Below are positions 1 to 12,080 of a DNA stretch of 64,000 nucleotides, in pieces. Position 1 is the stretch's first letter; each line of letters opens with the position of its first letter. The notes beneath the pieces were generated by a model. The model was not told the origin of the DNA. It made no database searches and saw only the letters and a program-made list of their open reading frames with translations. The DNA comes from Datisca glomerata (taxonomy: Eukaryota; Streptophyta; Magnoliopsida; Cucurbitales; Datiscaceae): assembly GCA_003255025.1 (NCBI GenBank), contig QANY01013583.1, positions 1,543,194 through 1,607,193 on the forward strand. Direction: 5' to 3'. The translations under genes and the position numbers were made by a program.

Positions 1-105
1 GAGAAATGGACCCAAATTCTCAATATAGTTTAAAGCCGAACAGAGGAACTGGAAGCCCAACTTCACGAAAAAAGGATTCTTCAAATCAAAGCCGAATTCT
101 AAAAT

Positions 106-420
106 GCCTAAGTATGCAAGGTAAAAAGTTGAAAAATTAACGTAAAAAGTTGAAAAAAAGTCTAAGTATGTTAAACGGTTACTTAAGATAAAAAGTTAAA
201 AATATATGTTAAGAGCCTACTTAAAGTAAAAAGTTGAAAAATGTCTAAGCATGTTAAGTACTATTTAAGGTAAATTAAGTATGCTAAGCGGGTACTTAAG
301 GAAAAGCAAAAAGAAAAAATGCTCAAGAATGTTAAGTGACTAGTGAAGATAAAAAGTTAAGAAGGTATCTAAGTACGCCAAGTGGTTATTTAAGGAAAAG
401 TGAAAAAAAAATGTCTACGT
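106..420. repeat. degenerate tandem array, units ~55-60 bp
   Basis: Imperfect repeats share phrases like 'taagtatgttaag', 'ggttacttaagg' and 'taaaaagttgaaaaa'. At least five divergent units are visible. There is no coding potential. An open frame on the opposite strand (386-670) is a by-product of the A/T-rich composition. Confidence 0.6.
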
Positions 421-711
421 ACATCAAGAAAAAAGGCATCCGAAAATAAAAGCAGAATGAACATGCAAAGAATATAGGATATAATACGTACTTCAAAAAG
501 ATTACAAATAAGAAAGGCGAAATTACCTTGAGACAGCTATAACGGACTAAAATGTTCAAAATCTCTAAGTATATACAGATAGTAGCCCTAAAGGAAATGA
601 AATAGCATAAATCACATCCGCCGTTAGTATATTTCAAATATTGAAAATGGATAGACGACATAACAACCAAAGGTGTAGGAGAACCAAAGAACTCATTGGC
701 TCTCCCTATGG

Positions 712-960
712 CTATCGTTTACCTTTCTTCCTTGTTTCTTCTCTCCCTTCTTTGTTTTTTTTGCTTCTTTTCCTCTGCTCTCTTTGTCTTCTCCCTATTT
801 TTCTTCCCCTCTATGCCCTTCTCTGCTTCGCTCTCATCCCTTTTTCCTCCCCTTTACGCCTCTCTTTGCTTCCCTTTCATCCCCTTCCCTCCCTTTTGCT
901 TTGTTTATCTCTATCATTTGGGTCTGTCCGCCGCGTTAGGAGATGGTCTTCCGTTTTGAA
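712..960 (+). repeat. long C/T-rich (polypyrimidine) tract
   Basis: About 250 bp are almost purely C and T on the + strand, mostly in runs of ttcc/ctct. The frames that cross it encode only Phe/Leu/Ser/Pro-rich peptides, as expected from base bias, so I do not call a gene. Such tracts occur in 5' leaders of plant retroelements and genes; which applies here cannot be told. Confidence 0.6.
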
Positions 961-1080
961 TTTTTTTGTGTCTACCGGTTGTGTAGACTTCGGTCCATCT
1001 AATCTCTATTTTTGTGATGGTTTTCTCTTCAAATGTGGCTTTTGTGAAGCTTGTAGGGCTTGTATACTTTTGCAGTGCTA

Positions 1081-1587
1081 GTTGTGCGAGTCAGATGTGG
1101 ATGGTGGAGGATTTCTGGAACGACCCATTTGTGCTCTATATTTATGTGTTATTTACACACACGATTCCTCCCTAGACTTTAATAGGTTTGTAAAAGGTTT
1201 TTTCCGTTAATCAGATCTGTTTGAAGTTTTCATGTTCTTCTTGTAGATATAATTTTGCAGTGTTAGTTGGCCAAGTCAGATGTGGATGGTGGAGGATTAG
1301 TGGAACTAGCCGTTTGTGCTCTATATTTGTGTGTTATTTACACACACGATTCCCTCCCTAGACTTTAGTAGATTTGTAAAGGATTTTTTCTATAAATCAG
1401 ATCTGTTCAAAGTTATCATGTTCTTCTTGTAGATATACTTTTGTAGTGCTAGTTGGCCGAGTCAGATGTGGATGATGGAGGATTTGTGGAACGAGCTGTT
1501 TGTGCTCTATATTTGTGTGCTATTTACACACACGATTCCCTCCCTAGACTTTAGTAGGTTTGTAAAGAATTTTTTCCGTTAACCAGG
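1081..1587 (+). repeat. three tandem units of ~185 bp
   Basis: Units begin at 1081, 1266 and 1452, each with a 'gttg..cgagtcagatgtgg' start. Each contains 'tgtgctctatatttgtgtg', the palindromic 'acacacacgattcc' stretch and 'gactttagtaggtttgtaaa'. The periods are 185 and 186 bp. The sequence just before 1081 ('ttgcagtgcta') matches the end of the units, so the array may extend a little upstream. No coding content. Confidence 0.85.
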
Positions 1588-1793
1588 GATCAAAGGAAAA
1601 AATATCGATAATGATTTTTTTATATAAGTATTAATAAGAGAGAGAGAGAGATGAAAAACAAGAGAATGTAAGGAGTAAATGCTTTGAGTTGTGTTTTTTT
1701 TGTATTGAATGTCCGATTTTTATTTAATACATTGATCTATTTAGGCTTCTCAAATTGCGTGAGTTAATTAAAATAACAATATAAAATGAGGCA

Positions 1794-2530
1794 TCTCAGT
1801 ATGTCTTGGGATTACTCCCGTTCGTGGGGATCACTCTGCTAGGTAGGAGCCTCTTTCCCTTTCTTGTTTCTCATCTATCTCACTCAGACGCCAATCAGTC
1901 ACAGCCACTTGGTGATTTCTTGTGGTTTCGAGTCAATTAGTCACAGTCACTTGATGGCCTGCCAATCTGTCTCATCCAAGTCATTGAGCTTACACAATCA
2001 ATCACAACCATTTGACTATCATTTCAGATCCATTTTGTCTGTTCTCGCTCTTCTTTTTATCCTTCTTTTTTCATGTTTGCACAGTTCGGCGAGTGCCTTT
2101 CCCATTCCGGAGGCGCGGGTCCTCCATCAGTCTTTTCCTGTTCTCGAAGGTGTGGTCCTCCGTCAGTTTTTTCCTTTTTGATGAGGTTTCTTACTTCCGT
2201 ACTCTTTTCCGTTCTCGAGTTCCTTCCCTTTAAAGTTCTCGTCCGCGTTTTCACTTACTTCATGATCTGTTTGTGTCACTTATGTTTTCCCGTCTAGCCA
2301 CCAATCTTGCCATGTTTGTGTTCCACGCGTTCTCTCATGATTCGTTCTTTCTGTACACGTCTCTTGGGTGATTTTTTTCTATTCAAAATTTTTACTGGTC
2401 TTATCTAATACTTGTATTAGTATATTTATATTTAGATCGGATGATTTGATTTTGTCTCTTGAAGTGTTTGTGTCTGTACTTTGTTTTTGTTATGGAATGA
2501 AATGTTTACCTTTCAAAAAAAATAAAAGGG
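1794..2530 (+). mobile_element. poly(A)-tailed retroposed insertion, probably a 5'-truncated LINE
   Basis: The segment ends in an A-rich tail (2514-2527, 'caaaaaaaataaaa') preceded by a LINE-like 3' end ('ttatggaatgaaatg'). It is bracketed by a short direct repeat, 'aaatgaggca', at 1784-1793 and 2533-2542. Poly(A) plus a TSD of about 10 bp is the signature of target-primed reverse transcription. No reverse transcriptase frame remains, so it is either a 3'-UTR-only LINE copy or another retroposed transcript. The family assignment is an inference; tail and flanking repeat are seen directly. Confidence 0.55.
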
Positions 2531-2542
2531 TGAAATGAGGCA

Positions 2543-3380
2543 CAATGTGAAATAAATTGATGGCTCAAAACACTTTAAAAAGCAACAAGTCTGAAAAGCA
2601 ATAAAAGTCCCAGTGCTGGACAACGACCAACTTTGATGTAAAGTAGAATTAAAAAGCAAGAGATATGCCCAAGCGTTGCCCAGCGCACAAGCCCAAAATA
2701 TAGGAAACCTAAGTGGCATGCACTATTGAAAAAGAAGAAGATGTTTTCAGCATCCAGGGAGCAAAAAGAAAACGAGGAATGACACGTTCCCAAAATTTTC
2801 TGTGTATAGAGAAGGAGGCAACGTTTGAAATGTCCCAGAACTTCCCAAGTGTTGCAAAGCGAGGTGGCGATAACAATCAATCCGAGTTTAAAAGAAGTGG
2901 ACTACACACAAAAACATTAAAATTTGCCAACCACGTGAGAGAGAAAATTGACAAAAAAGGCAAAGATACAAAGTACTAAAAGGAAATAAATCAAGTGGAG
3001 GCAAAAATAAGAAATGAATGCGCTTTCGCTTTCACTTTCCCTAATGCACAGATAAAAGGAAACAAAAAAATGCAATGATATATGTAAAGGAATAAAATAT
3101 GCATTATGGGTAAGAAAACCATCACATACCAATAACGGCCACATATACAAGGTCGATGAGTTGATGACACATATGATTTAATCGAAAAGACCTATCACAA
3201 TTGGTTAAATAATGACACGACACTTATCCATGAGAGTCAAGATAGAAAAATATCTCAACGGCATGATTAACAAGAAAGAAATCTATTTAAGACTAAGCCA
3301 AAATAGTTGTTAACCATGTCCACCATTATCCCCTTAATTCTCTAGTCTTCCTCGTTTAGTGGGTAGTTGATTAAAGAGAC
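2543..3380. other. intergenic, nothing recognised
   Basis: Short open frames exist (for example 2713-2979 on the + strand, a basic 88-residue peptide), but none resembles a known family and base use is not gene-like. No RNA gene or clear transposon end was found. Confidence 0.5.
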
Positions 3381-3678
3381 ATAATATATCATTGAGCCTA
3401 CAAACAGAGGCTTATGGTATCAAAAAAGGGGAGGAGAACTTAATGCATAACACTCAAATACTTAAGTCTTTTTCTATCTCATCTCGTTATCATTTTATTA
3501 TTGTTATGTATTCATGATCTACAGTTAAGTTTATAACCATAAATAAAAACACTTACGAAAAAATTTCTTAATTAAGTCATAGAGGTTGGAGTCTTAGTCG
3601 ACTGCTTGTGATTGTTTTGGCAAAGAATATCTCTATAATACTCATGAGTCGTCATATCAAGTTAGATCTGAACTGTCT

Positions 3679-5514
3679 CAGGGGTGTGCAGTTTTTGTTT
3701 TGAACCGAACAGAATCGGTTCGGTCAGTTCTTTTGATAAAATAATTGTAATCGATTCGGTTATTTTTAATAACTAAATTTTCAGTTCGGTTATTTTTTTC
3801 AATAACTTTGTAATCGGTTCGAACTGACTACAACTATTTTTTTAAAATATATTTTATATCTTATATTATTACTTTATATTAAGTTAAGTTGAAGTAAAAA
3901 AACCAAAACCAATTAATCCTAACACTCACCTCCCTCGCGCGTCCATCCTCTCGACAATTTCTCCCTCAGTCCCTCGTCGACCATTTTCTTTCCTCAGTCC
4001 CTCTCGACAACTAACATCAAGCTTGAAGTTTCCATAGTCTCTTTGTCTCTGTCTCTTTGAAGGTATATACGGATTCAATCTTAGCTTAGTCTATTTGTCT
4101 CTGTCTCTTCGAATCGTAGATCTATTAACAAATCCACCTACTTCTATGGCGATAATTTTTCATCTGTTAGCTTAGGTTTGTTAGCTTCGAATCATCGATC
4201 TGTTAACAAATCCGCCTACTTTTACTGTGACTATTTCTTCATCTTTTAACAAATCGTAGATTTTTTAGCTTCGAATCGTAGACCTGTTAACAAATCCGGT
4301 TCTGAATCGTAGATCTGTTAATAAATCTTAGGTTTGATGATCCATCTTTTTGAGACATTTTGAATCAGCTTTTGATTGTATTCATTTATAACATCCTAAT
4401 TTACTCTAAGTCTATATAGTCTCTTTTTCTCTGTAAATGAGTTATGTGAATAAAGATAGAACATACAAAGTTTCTCTTGTTCATCACTGCATGTAAGGTA
4501 TAAAATTTATTCGTCCAGAGCATGTACTTATCTAGGTTTTGTATCAAAGTTTCTATTGTTCATCACTGCCAATTTACTACCTTAAATGGAAGCATATTAT
4601 GCAAGTAGTGATCCTTACCCACTTTGTGAACCATTTACTGGTCCAAGTTTTTTTGAAATCCTGGATTGAATCACTGAATGATTGTGTGATGCTAGTGTAA
4701 GTAACCCTAGAGATTGTTTGATGCTAAGGTATATCTATTTTACCTCTATTCTGTTGTTATTAGTTTGTAACCGAATTTAAACTTACTTTTTTCTTTGCTT
4801 TGTAAATGAGTTATGTGGATAAATGAGTTGTGTAAATGAGTTATGTGGATGAGTTTTAAAGTGTCTTTCATTACTGTAGATGTCTGCAAATCCTAATCCA
4901 CCTACTTCTAACTCAACTGATGCTCCAAATGAAAAATTAGATGATTTGAATGCTCCAAAGCCACCGATTGCTAAAGGTAATGCTAAAGGTAAGAGAAAAG
5001 CAAAAGAGACCTCTGAAGTTTGGAGTCATTTTGTTAGAAATGATGATAATGAAGACGATAGTGAGGAGACAGCCACTTGTAAACATTGTTGTTGTTTTTT
5101 CTTTTAGATAATGAATATGGACATGAAGTTTGCTATTTTTTATGGATGTTGTAAACTTTTCATTTTATGTTGTTGGATTTTAATTATTTTAACCTGATGC
5201 TGGTATTTTGTTGAATATTTAGATTTAGTAGTATTAAAAATGAATGGAGGTTAGTGTATGGAGTAATTGAAACTATATTTGATTATTGATCTATTGATGT
5301 TTTCAGTTTAAAATCTTTGTTGTTTTAAGAAATTTTACAGGTACAGACGAACCGGTTACAAGTAACCAAATCGAGCCAATTACTTTGGTTATATTCGATT
5401 CGGTTCGGATGGTTACATCGGTTCGGTTTGGTTCGGTTATATAGGTAATCAATGAATTCGGTTCGATTACAAAAATACCTTACTAACCGATCGAACCGAA
5501 CCGTACACACCCTA
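3679..5514 (+). mobile_element. non-autonomous hAT-like element with BED-finger remnant
   Basis: The ends are imperfect inverted repeats: 'caggggtgtgca' on the left, and the reverse complement of the right end is 'tagggtgtgtac'. Both subterminal regions are packed with 'cggttcggtt' in both orientations (3715-3830 and 5340-5508). The flanking 8-bp duplication is AACTGTCT (3671-3678) / AACAATCT (5515-5522), 6 of 8 matching. The paralogous unsplit copy at about 6071-6090 shows what the site looked like before insertion. Inside, only the amino-terminal part of a transposase remains, so this is an internal-deletion derivative that would need a transposase supplied by another copy. Confidence 0.85.
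4880..5107 (+). pseudogene. truncated hAT transposase N-terminus (BED zinc finger)
   Basis: The frame starts at ATG 4880. A Ser/Asn/Pro-rich leader is followed by a basic stretch (GKGKRKAKE) and then 'SEVWSHFVR...ATCKHC', which matches the start of the BED zinc finger in plant RICESLEEPER/DAYSLEEPER-like hAT transposases (aromatic W/F, then the first Cys pair CxxC). The His/Cys half of the finger, the DDE catalytic core and the hATC dimerisation domain are all missing; the frame ends in Cys/Phe codons and TAG. The 75-residue product cannot be an active transposase. The upstream non-coding part of the element may hold the original promoter and leader. Confidence 0.75.
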
Positions 5515-5770
5515 AACAATCTAGTCATTATATATTGGGATTAAGCAACAGTAGACATCGGGTTAGAAATGAACAATCCAGATCATGGGTCATCGGGTTA
5601 GAAATGAACAGTCCAGATTGTGCCAAACTTCGTGGAGAAAAAATAAAAAAAAAATCATTTTTTTATATTTTAACATTTCATGTCAGTCGTTCAGACCTAT
5701 TTGAATGACTATGATTAAACTTCCTCTTTGTAATTGCTTAACAACCGTAAAAAAAATATTAATCCCATTA

Positions 5771-6376
5771 AGCCTACAAATAGAGACATAATATCATTGA
5801 GCCTACAAATAGAGAGGCTTATGGTATCAAAAAAGGGGAGAACTTAATGAATAACACTTAATATTTGAGCCTTTCTCTCGTTATTATTTTATTATTATTA
5901 TTATGTATTAATGATTTACAATTAAGTTTATAACTACAAATCATTACCCTTTACAAAAAGCACTTACAAAAAACTTTTTTAATTAAGTCATAGAGGTTGG
6001 AGTCTTAGTCTACCGCTCGTGATTGTTTTGGCAAAAAATATATCTGTAATGCTAATCAATCATCATATCAAGTTAGATCTGAACAGTTTAATCGTTATAT
6101 ATGGGAGATTAAGCAATGGCAGGCACAACACAATTGTGGGTTATCAGATTAAAACTATATATGGGAGATTAAGCAATGGCAGACACAGCACAATTGTGGG
6201 TTATCAGGTTAGAACAGTTTAGATCGTGTCAAACTGTCATGGAGAAAAAATTAAAAAAATTCATTTTTTTATGTTTTAACATTTCATTTCAATCGTCCAG
6301 ATCTATTTGAACGGTTGTGATTAAACTTCTCCTTTGTTGTTGTGTAACAACTGCAAAAAAAATCTTAATCCCATAT
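5771..6376 (+). repeat. duplicated segment, copy B (unsplit), with internal 60-bp tandem repeat
   Basis: This copy is directly adjacent to copy A. It contains the intact 'gatctgaacagtttaatcg' site that corresponds to the hAT insertion point in copy A. It also has a 60-bp tandem duplication: 'tatatgggagattaagcaa' begins at about 6097 and again at 6157. A 67-codon open frame across it is a by-product of the repeat. Confidence 0.85.
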
Positions 6377-8167
6377 ATGTGTGGGTATTTTTTCTGTTAT
6401 TGAAGATCTGAATATATTTTTAATTAAGAGAAGTTAGTCAGTAGTCACACCAACTCCGTATATTATGCTGTTAAAGCATTTCGCCCAATAGAAGTATTTT
6501 TTATGAAAGAAAATTACTAACTGGAGACGGACACAATCCGACGTTCCGACTTGGTAAGTGGGGTTTGAATATCATTTAAAAGTTTAATTAATAGGCATTT
6601 CCAAGGAACATTCGTTTCTGAATAGTGACTAGTAATCTTGTTAGTGAGTTTGTATGAAAGAGCAAATTGGTTTTCTTCTTTAGTGGCTTTTCAATAACCT
6701 TTTTTGTTCTGCATAATCAAGATGCTTGCTATTATCATTATGTAAGATGCAAGAAAATTGGACCGTGCCCCTCAACCAATCCAAAATCATCAAATTTTGC
6801 TTTCCCATTGACTATGTAAGATGCAATTATGATTATTGGAAATTAATCTATGTGTGTACAGTTCTTGCGTAGCCGTATATTCACTTTGAGTAAATTCATG
6901 TTTCGTGGTCTAAAAATTTTCAATTTTTCGGAGAGAGTTGATGGCAGACATTTAGCAGAGGAGTATAAAATACTTCATTACCGCTTGAAGGTCATATTTG
7001 ATCACTTTCATCTTTTTTTTCTTACATGACAGTTGAGGATATGATTGAAAAATAATAAAACGTGAGAGGTATTAGTGCAATAAATGCAAGTGGTAGAGGA
7101 GCTTGATATAAATATCAGAGATCAAAGATGTCCGGTATAATTAGCACTATTACTTGTGTCACACAACGATTTTTATTTGATTGATTTGAGTTTTGAATAA
7201 TAATTGTTTTCCACGGACGTTGAGGTTCGGATTTTGCTTCTGGTAGTTGCTAATTTGTCACAATCATATCTTCTTATATGAAGATATGTTGCTTGGAACC
7301 ATGTGTTATTGTTCGACATGGCCTCCAATCTTATAAACTATATTTTGTAAATGTTGTACAACCTTTCGCCTATTTTTCTTTAATTCGTATAATAAAATTT
7401 TATTTTTTATTGAATGATAAATTATTTTTAAATTGTTAATAAAATTAAATAGTTTTCCAACGTTAAGTAATTAGAAAAGAATATACATCAAGAAAAAATT
7501 TGAGATATTTTTGTAGAATGAAATTTTCTTTTTAAGTCAATAATAATTTTTTGTTAGAAATTTAGAAATTAAATATTTTATAATACTTAAGATGTTGAGA
7601 ACGTGAAAAATTCATGTAAATGAATTTATAGAAAGACATTAATATACTTTTGAATAAGAGAAATTATTTAATAATATGTTAATCATTTTGTAAGAATATG
7701 ACAAATTGATAAATAAATTATTTTCTATATTTTTAAGGAGTAATACTATATAGTACAATATAAAAATTTTAAATAAGCTAATTTAAAATATTATAACAAG
7801 TTTTAAATATAATTTATATTAATTTCAAATCATAATTATATTTTAAACTAATTTAACACGTGATGAGCACGAAGTTTTCTACTAATAACTACTACTTCTA
7901 AATGAGGCTTAGAGCCAGAACATGTGTAGACACATGTGTCCTACCAAATTAATTAAATTATAAAGATACCTTCCTACTTTGGAGCCAACTTCAACCCTTA
8001 ACATTCAACTTTTAATGTCATTTTCATTCATTAATAATAGTTATTACCAACTTAGCTCACCATTTTCATTGAAAAAATTTATCTATTTAATGAGATTATA
8101 ATCATCCAGAATTAGCTCTACACAATTCAATATAAAATATTATACGATTTAAAAAATACAAAACCAG
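6377..8167. other. A/T-rich intergenic, nothing recognised
   Basis: The interval is strongly A/T-rich, most of all at 7380-7860. I found no conserved reading frame, RNA gene or clear transposon terminus in it. Confidence 0.5.
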
Positions 8168-8677
8168 AAAAACCTAGAGGTGTCAAATGTGACAGCACGG
8201 CACGGTACGATACAGAATATCCTGACACATGTGAGGCAAGCCGTTCCAACATGGCATAACACAATTTTTAGCTGTGTTGTGCCAGGCACGGCACATTTAA
8301 CATTTTACGGCACAATTTAGCACATGTGCCTTAAGTGTGTCGTGCTTCAAGTGTGTCGTGCTTCAAGTGTGACGTATAATTAATAAAAACATAAATAATA
8401 ATTAAGGTGAGATAAAAGTAATTTAATTTTAAAATAAAGATTGAATTATTCTAAAATAAATGGAATATAGTATAGGTATACAAATTATTTAAAAGGGAGA
8501 TAAATTTTATTGATAAAAGTAGTCATCGTTAAAATTTTTAATAGAAACTTACAAATATTTTGCTTCACTATAAAGTAAGTACATCCCAACTAGGTTGGCA
8601 CCTAGTTAATTTATCAATCATTTGCAAAGATATTAAAAAACTTATTACAAGGCATGTAGAGAAATTAAAAGATGAGT

Positions 8678-10490
8678 CTAATTTATGCTTTCTTCATCTA
8701 CGTCTAATTCTAGAAAAACATCAATTATGGCATATGTTCTTGCTTGAGCTCTTGAAAATGCATCTTGCCATTCCTTCAAGCAGATAAGTGCCTCCATTAT
8801 ATCTCCCCCTAGCCTACTCCTCATTTTGTCCACTACGCGATTACCTACACTGAAAGCAGATTCTGATGCTACCTTAGAGACAGGCTGTGTTAGTATATCA
8901 CGTGCCATAATTGAAAGTATGGGAAATGACCCTTGATACACTTTCTACCATGCAAGAATATCAAAATTATCTTTTAGCTCAATAAAAAAATCAGTTTCAA
9001 AAAATTTAATAATTTCGCTAGATGCTCTTTGTTTACCGGTTACCTCTGCAATAATATTATAATACGGATCATCTACTGAGCTATTAATAATCTTTGATGA
9101 TGAAGCATTTTGATTAGCTTTCGATGCATACTTCGATTCATATTTAGAATATAATTGAAACAATTCATCTTTAATATGATCCATAAATGTAATAACATAC
9201 TCCCCTCCCATATTTCTTGCAATTGCATACATCACACCCCCTACACCTACAATTTTACTCTAGGGTCTAACGCAGCAGCATAAATAAATAGTTTAGAAAT
9301 ATCATGCCAATACTTCAAATATTTTTTCTCCATTTTCTCACAACTTTTTTCAAACATCGAATTGGCTCTAAATTTTGCAAGTACAAGAGAAATTCTTAGC
9401 AAATGATTAAGAACAATATTTAAAGTACAATAATAAACACCCGATAATTTATTAGTTGCATTATAAAATGGTTTTAAAAAATTAATAAATGCATCAACAA
9501 TCAAACAAGTTTCATGACTCAATTCAAATTCTTGTTTAGAACCTATGAACGAATTACATCCCAATATGGTTGTGCATTACACAATATGTGGTAAGTTGAG
9601 TTCCATCTAGTATCTACATCATGTGCAAGTTTTATAGGTTTTAGGCGAAATCTTTACATCCTCTTAAGTAAGTATTCTTGTTGCATGCCATCTTTAACGA
9701 TTAAATTTAAAATATAACATACACATCCCACATGAAATAAAATACCACCATGAGTAGGAAGTAAATTGTCCTTAAATATATTAATAGTATTATCATTAGC
9801 ACTAGCATTATCAAGTGTAATACTATAAATTCTAGAAGCAATATCATATTCAAAATATCCATAATAGCATGAAAAATAGTGGAACCTTTATGAGGATACT
9901 CATATATACGAAAAGCGATGATTCATTTTTGTAGCGCCCAAGTGTTGTCAATATAGGGAGCAGTAACATATATATAGCCAGAGTTATTACGTCCACTCCA
10001 TAACCAGAGTTATTAAGGTTATTCGATACGAGCGATATATTTAGCCCATTCCACTCTCATCCTAGCATGAGAATATACAAATATGCAAGTATTTATAGCA
10101 TTTAATTGAGCTTGTTTAGGAGAATTAAGATCACTATTTTCTTTTTTAGAACTAGCACCACATAAAGTCAGACATATGTTATTCTCAATATGTCTTTTCA
10201 TTGTACCAGTCTCACGGTTAGGTGCATGCAAATAAACGGTTTCACATAACTTGCACATAACTTCTCAAATAACTTCTCAAAGATAAAATAGTTCCATATG
10301 ATAGATGTTTCACGTTTTCTCTTCTTTGATTTCACGGTGATGGCCACACTACCTATGGTATTGGTGGTGATTTGGCATTCTAGATCTTCTCCTCTAAGGT
10401 CATCAATATCATCTTCACCATACCTTAGGTTCTCAAGGTCAAAATCTCTAGGTCCATTCTAAGGGGTTTAAATGAGCTAAAAATGCAAAT
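8678..10490 (-). pseudogene. hAT transposase pseudogene (BED finger to hATC domain)
   Basis: Reading on the minus strand from about 10490: an acidic leader, a basic KKRKRE stretch and 'SIIWNYF', then after a frameshift the BED finger 'CKLC...GTMKRHI' (10019-10258). The middle part (9247-9564) has the conserved 'FYNATNKLSG' and 'LDPRVKL' segments of RNase-H-like hAT transposases. Next come the linker (8945-9235) and the hATC dimerisation domain (8678-8941) with 'ILSIMARDIL', 'PVSKVASESAFS' and 'LICLKEW'. Stops and frameshifts separate the blocks, and the region at 9565-10018 is badly decayed. Family usual length is about 650-700 residues. It is dead as a source of transposase but shows that the element once was autonomous. 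Confidence 0.85.
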
Positions 10491-11146
10491 TCAATGACAA
10501 AAATTATAAGATACCGTAAAAAATCGAGGAAGGCTTGTAGCACGTGCGTTTTGGTAAAATTAACACGCTCACACGTACACAAACACCTGGCAAAAATTAA
10601 TAATAATATTAATATTTTATAAGATAAAATAGACTATATATATAGAAATAAATAAATCACAATATAGAAATAATAAATTTAAATTTAAAAGAAATACTAT
10701 AGAATGTAGAAATATGGAGACTTAGAGTGTTTATAGAAAGAAATTGAGCGTTTGAATTAGTAGACGATAGAGATTGAAGAGTAGAAATAAATGATTGAGA
10801 ATTAAGATGAGAAATATTTAAATGAGTAAAGCTTAGGGGTATAAATAATTGTAGGAATGTAAATAAAAAATTAAAAAATAAAGAGATTAAAATATGCAAG
10901 ACAACGGTCATATGACCGTTGCCTTGCTAATTTAACCTAAGATGGGCTAAGCCGGCAAATTTTAAATTAAAGCAACGGCTAATTTTATGACAAATTTTCT
11001 TATTTGATAAAACATTTTACGGCATAAGTCAATTTTATTTTAAAAGAAATAAAAAAAATGTCAATTACCATAGCCCAACTCTCTTATTGTCAAGTGCCAT
11101 AGCCCAGTCTAACCCTCATAGTCTTAATTGTGTCAACAGGCTGTGC

Positions 11147-11242
11147 CAGGCACGACACGGTGTATTTGTGTGTCGTGTCAGGCACGACACGGTGCATTTG
11201 TGTGTCGTGTCAGGCACGACATAACAACTTAATTGTGTCATG
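11147..11242. repeat. 32-bp tandem repeat in hAT subterminal region
   Basis: 'caggcacgacacggtg' recurs at about 11147 and 11179, with a partial copy at 11211, each followed by 'atttgtgtgtcgtgt'. Dense subterminal repeats of this kind are typical transposase-binding regions of hAT elements; binding here is inferred. Confidence 0.7.
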
Positions 11243-11549
11243 TCGTGTCGTGCTTGACTTAAAATTCTCGGTCCGTTACGAGTACATGGTTGTGTATCGT
11301 GCCTGACTTGACAAGTGAATTATCATACAGTTCCCGGCACTGTACTCATTTCACACGTGCCATGCCACCGTGCCGGCCGGCGACACAACACGTATTGACG
11401 CCTCTAAAAAATCTAAAGTTATTTCGATTGTATTGAAAACAAAAAATACAATTGTACAAACATATTTCAAAAAATGTCTAATACAATTATATCATAATAA
11501 TAACATACAAAACTAGGCAATTATATCTTATAAATTGTAATTACACTGA

Positions 11550-12080
11550 CCACTGTTTACAGATAAAATTGCACCTCATCACACTCAAAGAACACCAAAT
11601 GCAACTGAACCCCAAAACGAAAATTGCAAATGAATAATGAGGCTGATGCCAAAATGAAAGCATTCACTTGCACATGTTGGGTGATGTAGTGATAGAGGCA
11701 TCAACTGTAAGAAAATAATTAAAACAAATTATAAATGATAAATCACTAAAAAACAGTTTAAACAATTATAACACTAAATGAATAATACAAATATAATAAA
11801 CGACAACAATAAAAATAGTTACAAAAGCAAACAATAGCTGATGAAAACCTTAATATTCACCTACAATCCTAAATATTAAAAAAAAGTTAAAAATTGAATG
11901 CACCATTGTTATTACGGTACCAATAGTTTACAGATAAAATGGTACCTTATCACATTCAAACAATAACAAATGCAGCTGAACATGAATTGAAAATTGCAAA
12001 TAATTAATGAGGTGGATACCAAAATGAAAGCATTCACTTGCACGTGCTGGACAGTGTAGTGGTAGAGGCATAAACGAATA
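11550..12080. repeat. direct repeat pair, ~150 bp, spaced ~371 bp
   Basis: About 11550-11710 and 11920-12080 share 'gtttacagataaaat', 'cattcacttgcac' and 'gtagtg.tagaggcat' in the same order and orientation, with roughly 15-20% differences. The sequence between them is A/T-rich and non-coding. Function unknown. Confidence 0.7.

Larger units (their letters stand above)
3381..5770 (+). repeat. duplicated segment, copy A (split by the hAT insertion)
   Basis: Sequence 3381-3678 plus 5515-5770 aligns end to end with 5771-6376. Shared landmarks are 'cattgagcctacaaa', 'ggcttatggtatcaaaaaa', 'tcatagaggttggagtctt' and 'gatctgaac', then the tail 'gattaaacttc...'. Copy A is split at 3679 by a 1.84-kb hAT-like element. 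Copy A also has its own small internal duplication ('catcgggttagaaatgaac' at about 5557 and 5592). Confidence 0.85.
8176..11406 (-). mobile_element. hAT transposon, structurally complete but decayed
   Basis: Terminal inverted repeats are 'tagaggtgtcaaatgtg' (8175-8191) and, read on the other strand from the right end, 'tagaggcgtcaatacgtg'. The flanking 8-bp duplication is AAAAACCT (8168-8175) / AAAAATCT (11407-11414), one mismatch. Both ends carry many 'gtgtcgtg'/'ggcacgacac' subterminal motifs, including a 32-bp tandem repeat at 11147-11220. The interior encodes a degenerate hAT transposase on the minus strand. The element is about 3.2 kb, the normal size for an autonomous plant hAT. Confidence 0.9.

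Noticed and set aside
641..1081. Open frame of 146 codons, very rich in Phe, Leu, Ser and Pro
   Set aside because: It is produced by a C/T-rich tract and runs into the 185-bp tandem array; no gene-like features.
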